A DNA stretch of 64,000 nucleotides from Deltaproteobacteria bacterium (lineage in GTDB: Bacteria; Myxococcota_A; UBA9042). Positions 27,225 through 36,455 of this stretch are shown here, piece after piece. Where the stretch lies: NCBI GenBank assembly GCA_020632665.1, contig JACKFC010000012.1, forward strand, positions 62,001 to 126,000. Direction: 5' to 3'. Positions within the stretch are counted from its first letter, which is position 1, and every line of letters begins with the position of its first letter. The notes under the pieces are model-generated. The model was not told the DNA's origin and made no database searches. It was given only the letters and a program-made list of their open reading frames with translations. A program made the position numbers and the translations under genes.

Positions 27225-30044
27225 ATGTTCACCTTCAAGGCGATCGAGCTGCTGAACTGGGATTGGTGGCAGCACGTGCGGCTGCCGCTCGACGAAGAGG
27301 TCGTGCTGGTGGCGGGGCCGAACGGCTCGGGCAAGACGACCTTCCTCGACGCGATCCGCGTCCTGCTCAACGCGACGCGGCTCTCGACCTCGCGCAAGCT
27401 GCCGCAATACCTGCGGGAAGATACGGGCGTCGCGGTGGTCAAGGCGGTGGTCGACAACCGACTGCGTCGCGGCGCCGGGCGCCGTCCCTTCGCCCACCTC
27501 GGCGTCTTCGAGGACGACGCGACGATCGCGGTGGTCATCGAGCGGCAGCGCGGCAGCTGGGAGCGGCGCTACCTGATCCAGCCAGGCGACGCGCCGATCG
27601 AGTCGCTCAACGGCGCCTCCGGCGCGCTCAAGCCGATGGAATTCTCCCGCGAGCTGGAGACCGCCGGCGTCCCGCGGACGCTGCTGCGCATCCTCGCGCT
27701 GGAGCAAGGCGAGACGCACAAGCTGAGCGAGCGCAGCCCCGAGCAATTGCTCGAATACGTGCTCGAGATGCAGGGCGACAAGGCGGCGCTCGAACGCTAC
27801 GACGAGGCCCGCTCGTCATTCCTCGGCAGCGGCCGCGAGCTGCAGGACTTCGAGACCAAGCTCGCCAGCGTGCGGGCCCACGTCGACCTGCTGCGGAAGG
27901 ACGCCGAGGCCTACGATCGCTACCGCGAGTTGGTCGAGACCGAGCGCTTGGTGCGGGAAGAGAAGCTGCCGGCCGCACGCTACAAGGCGCTGCGCGACCA
28001 ACTCGCCTCGGCTGAGGACGAGGTGGTGCGGGTGCGCCGCGTGACGGCCGAAGCCGACGGCGTGCTCGGCAGTTTCCACCGCGAGAGCGGCGAGTTGACC
28101 GCCGGCGCCGCCGAGATTCGGGCCCAGGTCGAGCGGACCAAGTCGACCTACCAGCAGTTGATCTCTGCGAAAGAGAAGCTCGACCTCGAGGTCCGCGACC
28201 TGCGACGTTGGGCGACCGAATACGAGGAGTCCGGCGCCGCCCAGGGCGACGTCGACACCGAGGCGCTGACGACGGAGAAGCAGCGGCTGATCGAGACCGA
28301 GGCCAGCGTCCGCGCCGAGCTGCAGGGGATGATCGCCGAGATCGCCAAGCTCCGCAGCGAGCGTGAGGGCCTCGACCGCGGCGGCAGCCGTCGAGCGCCG
28401 CCCGATTGGGTCGAGCGGATGGTGCGCGAGCTGCGCAGCAACAACATCGAATGCTCGCTCGTCGCCGATATGATCGAGATCCAGGACGAGCATTGGCACG
28501 TCGCGGTGGAGTCGGTGCTCGGGCGTGAGCGCTTCACCATCCTGGTCGACGCCAAGGATACGGCCGCGGCGCGGAAGATGGCGCAGCGCCAACGCTACCG
28601 CTGCTACGTCTCGGAATACGGCCGTGGTGCCCGGGTCCGCTCGCGGCCCCGCTCGGCGCTCTCGGTCGTCGCCCTCTCGGACGATCGGGTGCCGGAGCAC
28701 GTGTTGCGGATGCTCGACGGCGTGACCCTGGTCGAGAGCGTCGACGAGGGCCTCTCGCTCGGCCGTGGCGAGGTCAGCATCACCCCAGACGGCTACCGGC
28801 AGGACAGCCGCGGCGGCATCTACGTCGGCCAGACCGAGCTCTATTGCGGCGCTGGCGCCGGCAGCCACCGCAAAGGCCGGATCGACGAGCAGCTCGCCGA
28901 GCTGCGTGGCCGGCGCGACGGGCTGCAATACAGCCTCGAGCCCTCGACCCGCCGAATCGGCCAGATCGACGAAGCGCTCGCCGCGGCCCGCGCCTTGGCA
29001 CGCCTCGCCGACCGGATCGGCGACCCCGCGACCCTGGCCGAGCGCATCGGCAGCCTCGACGGCGAGCGACGGCAGGCCTCCGAGCGGCTGATGGCGCTGC
29101 TGCAGGAGACCGACGACGCCAACCGGCAGCTGGTCGAGAAAGAGCGCCGGCTCTCGCTGCTCGAATACCGCCACCGCGAGGCGCTGCTGGAGCGGGATCG
29201 CGCCCGCGCGTCGATGACCGGTGCCGAGGCGCGGCGCGACCGCATCGCCGCCGACGTCGCCGACGCGAAGGAGCGGGTGCCGCAATCGCTGGCGCACGAG
29301 GCGGCGCTGGAATTGCTCGAGCCCGAGGTGGTGCTGATCGAGCGGCAGCGGGCCTTGCGCCAGCGCATGGACGGCTGGACCGGGCCGCGTGACGAGCGCG
29401 CCGTGGCGCTGTGGCAGAAAGCCCACGCCGAGCTGGTCGAGGCCGAGCGGAGCCTGAATACGCGGCGCCGCGAGCTCGACGCCGCCACCGAAGAGTTGGC
29501 GCTCGCCCGCCGCGCGTACGTCCGCGTGGTCGAGGAGACGATCCGCCGCTACCGCCGCAACGTGCTGCGGCTGGGCGAGCTCTGCCGGGTCGAGGTCAAG
29601 GTCGGCGTGCCCGGAGCCGAGGCGCTGCGCGAGGACGCCGAGGGGCTGGTCGGCCGGGTCGGTTTGGAGGTGCGCGTCGGCTTCGACGGCAAGCGCACGG
29701 TCCCGGTCCACGATCCCGAGCTCTCCGGTGGGCAGAAGGTCGTCTCCAGCTTGATCTTGCTGATGGCGCTGACGATGAGCGAAGAGGGCGAGACCGCCGG
29801 CTTCTTCATCCTCGACGAGCCCTTCGCCCACCTCTCGGTCGAGCGCATCGACGAGGTCGCGCGCTTCCTGCGGGTGACCCGGGCGCAATTCCTAATCACC
29901 ACGCCGACGACGCACAACCTGCTCGTCTACAACCCCGCCGGCCTGACGCTGAACCTGCGCAAGAAGGCGGCAGCGAAGCGCTTTGCGCCGGTGCCGACCT
30001 ACCTCCGCCGTGAGGAATCGCCCCCCACCGCCCCCGCGAACTGA
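27225..30044 (+). CDS. SMC-like coiled-coil ATPase (MukB/MksB/JetC-type hinge)
   Basis: 939 residues. The N-terminal head has Walker A GPNGSGKTT at 31-39 and a Q-loop-like LALEQGETHKLSERS near 157. Coiled-coil arms run about 195-385 and 550-780. Between them lies a hinge-like globular region (about 392-545) with HWHVAVESVLGRERFTILVD, the style seen in MukB/MksB/Wadjet JetC ATPases. The C-terminal head has signature LSGGQK (834-839), Walker B FFILDEP (860-866) and D-loop FAHLS. It has no zinc hook CxxC, so it is not SbcC/Rad50. It is shorter than canonical Smc (about 1170). Only the upstream KITE-like gene is coupled to it, and no kleisin or JetD-type nuclease is nearby. A role in chromosome organisation or plasmid restriction is inferred. 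Confidence 0.85.
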   Translation: MFTFKAIELLNWDWWQHVRLPLDEEVVLVAGPNGSGKTTFLDAIRVLLNATRLSTSRKLPQYLREDTGVAVVKAVVDNRLRRGAGRRPFAHLGVFEDDATIAVVIERQRGSWERRYLIQPGDAPIESLNGASGALKPMEFSRELETAGVPRTLLRILALEQGETHKLSERSPEQLLEYVLEMQGDKAALERYDEARSSFLGSGRELQDFETKLASVRAHVDLLRKDAEAYDRYRELVETERLVREEKLPAARYKALRDQLASAEDEVVRVRRVTAEADGVLGSFHRESGELTAGAAEIRAQVERTKSTYQQLISAKEKLDLEVRDLRRWATEYEESGAAQGDVDTEALTTEKQRLIETEASVRAELQGMIAEIAKLRSEREGLDRGGSRRAPPDWVERMVRELRSNNIECSLVADMIEIQDEHWHVAVESVLGRERFTILVDAKDTAAARKMAQRQRYRCYVSEYGRGARVRSRPRSALSVVALSDDRVPEHVLRMLDGVTLVESVDEGLSLGRGEVSITPDGYRQDSRGGIYVGQTELYCGAGAGSHRKGRIDEQLAELRGRRDGLQYSLEPSTRRIGQIDEALAAARALARLADRIGDPATLAERIGSLDGERRQASERLMALLQETDDANRQLVEKERRLSLLEYRHREALLERDRARASMTGAEARRDRIAADVADAKERVPQSLAHEAALELLEPEVVLIERQRALRQRMDGWTGPRDERAVALWQKAHAELVEAERSLNTRRRELDAATEELALARRAYVRVVEETIRRYRRNVLRLGELCRVEVKVGVPGAEALREDAEGLVGRVGLEVRVGFDGKRTVPVHDPELSGGQKVVSSLILLMALTMSEEGETAGFFILDEPFAHLSVERIDEVARFLRVTRAQFLITTPTTHNLLVYNPAGLTLNLRKKAAAKRFAPVPTYLRREESPPTAPAN

Positions 30045-30175
30045 GGCGTGGCGCGAGTGGGGTGCGCACGCCCCCCGCGCCCTCCTCCCTGCCGGTGTGA
30101 TCCTTCCGTTGCGCGGCACGGCGCGGCATCCTCCCCAGCAGGCGACGCACCCAGCGCGTCGCGACGAGGCGAACC

Positions 30176-31210
30176 ATGGTTTGGGGCAACCAGAATCGAA
30201 ATCGGCCGGATCAGCAGAACGGTCCGCAGCAGAACGACCAGAACGGCCCGCAGGGTGGCGGCCAGCAGACGCCGACCCCGCCGACTTCGCCGGGTGGTGG
30301 CGCGCTGAGCAACCCGCTCTTCTCCGGCGACCACGTGCTCGAGGCGATCGCCCAGGGCAACGGCACGCTGCGCAAGGGTGCCCGTGGCCCGGCGGTGCGC
30401 GCGCTGCAGAACTACCTGGTCAAGGCCGGCCTCGGCAGCCACCTCGGGCGTTGGGGCGCGGACGGCGATTTCGGCACCGGCACCCACAACGCGATCATGG
30501 CTTGGCAGAAGGCGCGCGGCCTCTCCTCGGACGGCGTGGTCGGCAGGGACACGATCTCGGCGATGGACAAGGATACCTCCATCGTCCAGGCCCCGGGCGC
30601 CGGCCAGCAGCAGACCCCGCAGGGCGGCGCGACGACCCAGAACGGCGGTCCGGCCGGCAGCCGCAACGGTGGCCTACCCGACGATTTCCAGCAGGTCTGG
30701 GACGCCCACCCGCACAACTACCTGCCCGACGCCTCGCAGAATACGGCCAGCGACGATCTGCAGGTCGCGCAGGGCTGGCGGCCCGACGAGTTCTCGAATA
30801 CGTGCGCGATCCGCATGTCGATCATGTGGAACCAGCTCGGCGGCGACTACAAGATCACCCGCGAGAAGGCCAAGGCAGCCGGCATCCCGGCCGGGCGCAT
30901 CCCCTACAGCCGCAAGACCGGCTGGTACTACATCCTCTCCGCAAAGGAGATGTGGACCTACGTCGAGAAGCATTTCGGCAAGCCGCATCAGCAGTGGCCG
31001 GAGAATGGTCGGCGCTTCAAGAACGCCGAAGAGTTCCAGTCCGCCTTCGACAGTGAGATCGAGCCGGTGGTCAGCGGCCGCAAAGGTCTGGTCGCCTTCG
31101 ACAAGATCTTCGGCTACTCGGGCACGGGCCACGTCGACGTCTTCGACGGCAAGCAGCTCTCCGATGGCAGCTGGTACCCGAGCCAGGCCTTGAAGGTCTG
31201 GTTCCTGTAG
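30176..31210 (+). CDS. Tae4-type amidase with peptidoglycan-binding domain
   Basis: 344 residues from ATG 30176 with GAGG upstream. An N-terminal Gln/Asn/Pro-rich 45 residues without a signal peptide is followed by a PG_binding_1 domain (about 64-131: GARGPAVRALQNYL, GDFGTGTHNAIMAWQ). After a flexible linker comes a C-terminal domain (about 175-344) with the type VI amidase effector 4 signature: catalytic Cys210 in SNTCAIRMS and His319 in GTGHVDVFDG. Tae4 enzymes cut the D-Glu-mDAP bond of peptidoglycan stems. No Tai4-like immunity gene or T6SS component is adjacent. It is 131 bases after the SMC-like gene. Confidence 0.85.
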   Translation: MVWGNQNRNRPDQQNGPQQNDQNGPQGGGQQTPTPPTSPGGGALSNPLFSGDHVLEAIAQGNGTLRKGARGPAVRALQNYLVKAGLGSHLGRWGADGDFGTGTHNAIMAWQKARGLSSDGVVGRDTISAMDKDTSIVQAPGAGQQQTPQGGATTQNGGPAGSRNGGLPDDFQQVWDAHPHNYLPDASQNTASDDLQVAQGWRPDEFSNTCAIRMSIMWNQLGGDYKITREKAKAAGIPAGRIPYSRKTGWYYILSAKEMWTYVEKHFGKPHQQWPENGRRFKNAEEFQSAFDSEIEPVVSGRKGLVAFDKIFGYSGTGHVDVFDGKQLSDGSWYPSQALKVWFL

Positions 31211-31267
31211 CCGCTCGCTCACACCGGACTAGGCTGGTAGCCTGAACGGTGGGGGGCGGAGGCTCTG

Positions 31268-33706
31268 GTGAGACGACAATCACAGCATGTGACGCCGGCG
31301 ACGGAGCGCCTCGCGCTGCGCGTATTCCTTGCGCTCGCGGCGACCGGCTTGTGGGCGTGCGGCCCCGCGGACGAGCCCAACGCGACCGACCACGGCCCAA
31401 TCGCCGAAGGCGTGATGGCGAAGATGGGCGACCCCATCCCGACGGCATCGGCCGAACAGTTGGCGACCTTCGCCCGCGGCCTGAAGGTCGCCAAGCACCG
31501 CTTCACCCGCGCCGAGGGGCTCGGCCCCGCGTTCAACATCACGTTCTGCGCCGGCTGCCACGAGAAGCCCGCGATCGGGGGCTCCGCGGGGCTCTACCGC
31601 AACTTCTTCCTCGCCGCGAAGCGCCTCCCCGATGGGGCCTACCTGCCGGCGACGTCGGCAGGCAAGTCCGGCGGCGTGATCCGGATGTACGACTACGCGC
31701 CGGGTCGCCCGAGCCGGCCCGAGGTCGACCCCGCGATCAATATCGTCGCGCAACGCAACGCCATCCCCTTCTTCGGCGTGGGTCTGCTGGCGGCGCTGAG
31801 CAACGACGAGATCCTCGAGCGCGCCGACCCCGAGGACCGCGACGGCGACGGGATCAGCGGCAGGGCGAATTGGGACCGCGGCTTCGTCGGTCGATTCGGC
31901 CGCAAGGCGCAGACGGTCTCGATCGAGGGCTTCATCCGCGGCCCGCTCTTCAACCACCTCGGGATCACCACGACGCCGTTGACCGACGAGCTCCGGGCCA
32001 AGCTCCCGGTCGACTCGTCCGGCGGCGGCAAGACGAGCGCCGACGCCGGCATCGACGCCGATCCGCTGCGGCGGGCGGCGACGATCCGCGCCGCCCTCGC
32101 CGATCTGCGGGCCAACGCGCAGGCCGCCGCGCCCGACGAGCCGAACTCGGACGATGACGGCGTTCCGGACCCGGAGATGTCGATCCAGGACCTCTTCGAT
32201 CTGGTCAGCTACGCGATGCTGTTGGCGGCGCCGCAGATCGAGCCGGAGACCGAGCAGAGTGCCCGCGGCCGCAAGATCTTCGACCAGATCGGCTGCGACG
32301 GCTGCCACACCCCGCGGCTCAAGGGGCCGCGCGGGCTGCTGCCGGTCTACTCCGACCTACTGCTGCACGATATGGGCCCCGACCTCGCCGACGGCCTGGA
32401 GCAGGGCTTGGCGAAGGGCAACGAGTTCCGCACCCAGCCGTTGTGGGGCATCGCCGCGGTCGGGCCCTACCTGCACGACGGCCGCGCCGGCACGCTGCGT
32501 GAGGCGATCCTCGCCCACGGCGGGGAGGGCCAACGCGCACGGGACAAGGCCGCCGCCCTGGACGACGCCGCCTACGCCGACCTCGAGGACTTCCTGCTCT
32601 CGCTCGGCGGCCGCGACCAGGCCTCGCCGGGGCTGATCCCACCCGAGACCCCGATCGGCGCGGTCGGCTCTGCCGGTGGCCCGGTGCGCGAGCTCGACGC
32701 GCAGGAGCAGAGCGCCTTCCTCGCCGGGCGCGAGGAATTCGACCGCGAGCGCAGCTACGGCGTCGGCGCCGGCTCGCCGCGGATGAACGGTGATTCCTGC
32801 CGCGCCTGCCATTTCGAGCCGGCGATCGGTGGCTCTGGGCCGCGCGGCGTCAACGTGATGCGCCACGGCCTGCTCGGCACCGACGGCGGCTTCGTCGTCC
32901 CGGCCATCGGCACCATCCTGCACAAGTCGACGCGGTTGCGTGGCAGCACCAACAGCCCGCAGAAGGAGACGGCGATCTTCGAGCATCGGCAGACCCCGCA
33001 CCTCTTCGGCCTGGGCTTGATCGACGCCATCGCCGCCGAGACGATCGCCGCCGGCGCCGACCCCGAGGACGCCGATGGCGACGGCATCCGTGGCCGGGTG
33101 AGCTGGGTCGACGGCGGCCGGGTGGGACGCTTCGGCTGGAAGGCGCAGGTGCCGTCGATCGTGGAATTCGTCCGTGACGGCATCGCCATGGAGCTCGGCA
33201 TGACCCTGCCCTTCGTCCCGGGGCTGACCTTCGGTCTGCTGCAGGACGACGACGGGGTCGCCGATCCGGAGCTGGAGACGGTCGTCGCCGATCGGATCGC
33301 GTTCTACCTGCAGGAATTGGCGCCGCCGCCGCGCACCAGCACCGACCCGACGGCCGAAGCCGCCGGCGAGAAGGTCTTCACCGAGATCGGCTGCGCCGGC
33401 TGCCATACGCCGTCGTTGCCGAGCGCGCGCGGACCGGTCGGGCTCTACTCGGACCTGCTGCTGCACACGATCTTGCCGGAGGGCTCGGTGGGCATCGAAG
33501 AGGCCTCGGCGGGGATGCGCGACTTCCGCACCGCGCCGCTCTGGGGCCTGGGCCACAGCCAACCGTATTGGCATACCGGCGAGGCCGACACCATCGAGCA
33601 GGCGATCGAGCTGCACGACGGCGAGGCGATGAAGAGCCGAGAGAGCTATACGGCCCTCTCGGACGACAAGCGACAGCAGCTGCTCGCCTTCCTGCGGAGC
33701 CTCTGA
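31268..33706 (+). CDS. Fused double di-haem oxidoreductase (DUF1111-type) lipoprotein, four haems
   Basis: 812 residues starting at GTG 31268, chosen because GGAGG lies five bases upstream. The signal ends in a lipobox LWAC (Cys31). Two homologous halves (about 45-450 and 470-812) each resemble the di-haem oxidoreductase family related to cytochrome c peroxidase. Haem motifs are CAGCH (94-98), CDGCH (343-347), CRACH (511-515) and CAGCH (709-713). Both halves keep an FGxG(L)L segment, a DxDGDGIxGR loop that may bind calcium, and LYSDLLLH/VYSDLLLH. It appears to be an internal duplication and fusion. It is coupled by TGATG to the five-haem gene, so the two probably exchange electrons at the membrane. 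Confidence 0.88.
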   Translation: MRRQSQHVTPATERLALRVFLALAATGLWACGPADEPNATDHGPIAEGVMAKMGDPIPTASAEQLATFARGLKVAKHRFTRAEGLGPAFNITFCAGCHEKPAIGGSAGLYRNFFLAAKRLPDGAYLPATSAGKSGGVIRMYDYAPGRPSRPEVDPAINIVAQRNAIPFFGVGLLAALSNDEILERADPEDRDGDGISGRANWDRGFVGRFGRKAQTVSIEGFIRGPLFNHLGITTTPLTDELRAKLPVDSSGGGKTSADAGIDADPLRRAATIRAALADLRANAQAAAPDEPNSDDDGVPDPEMSIQDLFDLVSYAMLLAAPQIEPETEQSARGRKIFDQIGCDGCHTPRLKGPRGLLPVYSDLLLHDMGPDLADGLEQGLAKGNEFRTQPLWGIAAVGPYLHDGRAGTLREAILAHGGEGQRARDKAAALDDAAYADLEDFLLSLGGRDQASPGLIPPETPIGAVGSAGGPVRELDAQEQSAFLAGREEFDRERSYGVGAGSPRMNGDSCRACHFEPAIGGSGPRGVNVMRHGLLGTDGGFVVPAIGTILHKSTRLRGSTNSPQKETAIFEHRQTPHLFGLGLIDAIAAETIAAGADPEDADGDGIRGRVSWVDGGRVGRFGWKAQVPSIVEFVRDGIAMELGMTLPFVPGLTFGLLQDDDGVADPELETVVADRIAFYLQELAPPPRTSTDPTAEAAGEKVFTEIGCAGCHTPSLPSARGPVGLYSDLLLHTILPEGSVGIEEASAGMRDFRTAPLWGLGHSQPYWHTGEADTIEQAIELHDGEAMKSRESYTALSDDKRQQLLAFLRSL

Positions 33707-35145
33707 TGCGTCGCGTCTCGCCTTCGCGGCCCGCACGCTGCGCGTTCTCGTTCGCGCTCGTTCTGCTCGTGACGTTGCTCGCCGCCGCCGGCTGTAGCCC
33801 CGAAGCCGAGCCGAAGACCGACGCCGGGACCACGGTGGACGCGACCGACGCAGGTGGCTACGCCCGGCTGGTCGACCCGCTCTCGATGCCGCTGCAGCCG
33901 ACGGTGCAGCTCGACCACTTCCGCAGCGCCGGGGACTGCGCCGGCTGCCATCCGAAGCACCACGACGAGTGGTCGCAGTCGCGCCACGCCTTCGCGATGA
34001 TCGATCCGGTCTTCCGTGCCCTGGTCGATTTGCGGCAACAGGAGCGCGAGGGCCAGGAGGACGGCTTCTGCACGCAATGCCACTCGGCGATCGGCGTCCG
34101 CAGCGGCGATATCCAGCCCGGCTTCCGCTGGAAGGATCTCGCGCCCGTGACCCTCGAGGGCGTGACCTGCGAGGCCTGCCACAAGGCGAGCGCGATCGAG
34201 CGGGTGCACAACTCCGGCCACGTCCTCGACGACGACGGCCCGCTCTGCGGCAACTTGGAGAACCCGCAGACCGTCGCCTTCCACGAATCGGCGAAGACAC
34301 CGCATATGGGCGAGGCCCGCTTCTGCGGCGGCTGCCACGACGTCGTCGAGACCAACGGCCTGCCGCTCGAGCGCCCCTACGAGGAGTGGCTGGCGTCGCC
34401 GGCCGCGGCGCAGGGCAAGCCGTGCCAGGATTGCCATATGCCGCGCTACGACGGCACGGCGGCGCTCGGTGGCCCACAGCGGCAAGGCCTGCATCGGCAC
34501 CGCTTCGTCGGCGTCGAATTGCCGGTCGGCCCCGGAGCGCCAGCACTCGACGCGGCGACGCGGAGCGAGCTCGAGGCCGAGATCGCCGCGCTCTTGGGCA
34601 GCGCCGCGAAGGTGCAGCTCGCCTTGCCGAAGCCGGCGCGCGGCGGCGAGGCGCTGGACGTCGTCGTCACCGTCCGCAACGCGATCGACGCGCACAGCCT
34701 GCCGACCGGCTCGACCTTCCTGCGGCAGGTCTGGATCGACCTCGAGGTCGTCGACGCCGACGGCGCGATGGTCTACCGCAGCGGTGATCTCGACGCGAAC
34801 GGCGACCTACGCGACCACTGGTCCGAGGTCGATCCCTACGGCGACGACGATCTCGTCACGCTCTCCTCGCAGCTGCTCGACGTCGCCGGCAACCCGACGC
34901 TCTTCACCTGGCACGCCGCCGAGCATCGGCGCAACGCGATCCCGGCCGGCCACGAGCGCACCTGGACCTATTTCGCGCCGATTCCGGCCACGACCAAGGG
35001 ACCGCTGCAGATCCGCGCGACGCTGCGTTTCCGCGCCTACGCACCCTTCCTGCTGCGCTTGGTCGGCCTCGGTCAGATGGTGAGCGACGTGCCGATCCAC
35101 GACCTGGCCAAGGCCGCGACGGCGGTCGACGTCACCGCCCCCTGA
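33706..35145 (+). CDS. Pentahaem cytochrome c lipoprotein (cytochrome c554-like)
   Basis: 479 residues. The ATG at 33706 overlaps the preceding TGA. A lipoprotein signal ends LLAAAGC (Cys30). Five CxxCH motifs lie in the first half: CAGCH (78-82), CTQCH (122-126), CEACH (155-159), CGGCH (207-211) and CQDCH (240-244), with extra His residues (PKHHDEW, HNSGH) as distal ligands. This spacing resembles the cytochrome c554/multihaem family. The second half (about 260-460) is a haem-free beta-sandwich. A role in periplasmic or outer-membrane electron transfer is inferred. Confidence 0.9.
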   Translation: MRRVSPSRPARCAFSFALVLLVTLLAAAGCSPEAEPKTDAGTTVDATDAGGYARLVDPLSMPLQPTVQLDHFRSAGDCAGCHPKHHDEWSQSRHAFAMIDPVFRALVDLRQQEREGQEDGFCTQCHSAIGVRSGDIQPGFRWKDLAPVTLEGVTCEACHKASAIERVHNSGHVLDDDGPLCGNLENPQTVAFHESAKTPHMGEARFCGGCHDVVETNGLPLERPYEEWLASPAAAQGKPCQDCHMPRYDGTAALGGPQRQGLHRHRFVGVELPVGPGAPALDAATRSELEAEIAALLGSAAKVQLALPKPARGGEALDVVVTVRNAIDAHSLPTGSTFLRQVWIDLEVVDADGAMVYRSGDLDANGDLRDHWSEVDPYGDDDLVTLSSQLLDVAGNPTLFTWHAAEHRRNAIPAGHERTWTYFAPIPATTKGPLQIRATLRFRAYAPFLLRLVGLGQMVSDVPIHDLAKAATAVDVTAP

Positions 35146-35882
35146 ACACGACGACGACCCGCTGCGCGGCGGCTTGGCTGCTGCTGGCGTCGCTCGGCTG
35201 CGGCCGCGAGCCGACCGGCGCTGCAACGGTGAAGCGTTGCCCCGGGCCACAGGTCACGATCGACCGCGACGTGGCGCTCACGCTGGTCCGTGACCGTCGG
35301 CTGCCGGCGGACGTCGCGCTGCGGGGCGAGCTCGCCTCTGCGTGCGGAATCCTCGGCCTGCGCTGCAACATCACCGAGGCCGAAGCCGAGTTGGGCGAGC
35401 CGCTGAACCTGCGCGAGGCCGCGTTGCCGGAGCAGCCTACGGCGATTCGTGCCCTGCTCTACCAGCGCCTCGGCGCGTCGGTGCAGCGCGCGGCGGCAGC
35501 CACCGCGGGACGTCGCCCCCTGCTCCGGGTCTTGCTCCTGCCGCAGCTCGCGCCGGCAGACGCGGCGGCGGCGGCGGCGTTGGCCGAGCTCGAGGGCCTG
35601 GGCCTGCCAGCCGACCACGAGGCGCTCGCCGGGCTGAATGGCGACGACCGCGGCGGCGCCGTGCTGCTCGACGCGACGCGGCTCGCGCAGAACGACCCCA
35701 CGCGGCGGGTCGCGTTGATCGCGCACGAGCTCGGCCATGCGCTCGGCCTCGGCCATCCGTCCGCGGCGCGCGAGGGCGCGGTGATGGCCCCGGTCGGCGC
35801 CTGTGCCGGCGGATTGGACGCGGCAGAGGCAGAGCAGGCGCGGCGGGCGATCGACCACGCCGCGGCGGCTGGAGCGCGCTGA
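35142..35882 (+). CDS. Metzincin-type metalloprotease, probable lipoprotein
   Basis: The catalytic zinc motif HELGHALGLGHP is clear, and a later AVMAP may be the Met-turn. Together they mark a metzincin-like secreted protease of modest size. The first ordinary start is GTG 35229, which has no Shine-Dalgarno. The same frame is open upstream, and from CTG 35142 it encodes a full lipoprotein signal (Arg-Cys then AAAWLLLASLGC). That CTG overlaps the TGA of the cytochrome gene, so a coupled non-standard start is the simplest reading and is used here (246 residues, zinc motif near 195-206). If GTG 35229 is right, the protein is 217 residues and lacks an export signal. Confidence 0.72.
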   Translation: MNTTTTRCAAAWLLLASLGCGREPTGAATVKRCPGPQVTIDRDVALTLVRDRRLPADVALRGELASACGILGLRCNITEAEAELGEPLNLREAALPEQPTAIRALLYQRLGASVQRAAAATAGRRPLLRVLLLPQLAPADAAAAAALAELEGLGLPADHEALAGLNGDDRGGAVLLDATRLAQNDPTRRVALIAHELGHALGLGHPSAAREGAVMAPVGACAGGLDAAEAEQARRAIDHAAAAGAR

Positions 35883-35921
35883 GGGGCAGCGGCGCGACGC
35901 GAACTCGGGTATCGTGCGCGG

Positions 35922-36455
35922 ATGAGAGACGCGACGCGGCGCCCCTTGCTGGAGAAGCTCTTCGACACGCTCTGGATCGACGAGGGCGCGCTGCGCTCGC
36001 TGTGGATCCACGGCGATAGCGAGACGCCTCGGGTCAGCGTCTGGCGCGGGATGGGACCGCAGAGCCTGCTCGTCGGCTGCGTCGCGACGTGGCAACCGCG
36101 CCGCGAACCGGAGAGCCCCAACCCACGGCGCCGCCTCGACGTGCTGCAGGTCGAGGCGGGCCTCGCAGGGACGGGCTCGACCTACGATCTGATGTTGGCG
36201 ATGGAAAACGACGACCCCGCCCGGTGTGGCGGCCTGCGCAACATCACCGCCGACGACGCGGCGCCGCTGACGGCGTTGCGCCTCTTCCCCGAGGTCGGCG
36301 CGAGCTTCTACGCCGCCGTCCTGGGCGAGGACGACGACTTCACCGAGCAGGAAGCCAGCGGCATCGCCTGGGCACAGCCCTACCGCACCTACCGCATGGC
36401 CACCGACGACGAGCGCAAGGCGCACCGCGGCGGCCTGCTGCCCCGAGATACCTAG
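35922..36455 (+). CDS. Hypothetical protein
   Basis: 177 residues, unrecognised. The protein looks globular with short strands (SLWIHGDSETPRVSVWRGMG, LLVGCVATW, LDVLQVEAGL) and no signal peptide or membrane helix. It begins 39 bases after the protease gene on the same strand and ends 84 bases before the fumarase. Base composition matches the surroundings. Confidence 0.62.
   Translation: MRDATRRPLLEKLFDTLWIDEGALRSLWIHGDSETPRVSVWRGMGPQSLLVGCVATWQPRREPESPNPRRRLDVLQVEAGLAGTGSTYDLMLAMENDDPARCGGLRNITADDAAPLTALRLFPEVGASFYAAVLGEDDDFTEQEASGIAWAQPYRTYRMATDDERKAHRGGLLPRDT

Noticed and set aside
27225..30044. The SMC-like ATPase as SbcC/Rad50 or RecN
   Set aside because: There is no CxxC zinc hook, no SbcD nuclease beside it, and the hinge is a globular region of about 150 residues with the MukB/JetC style.
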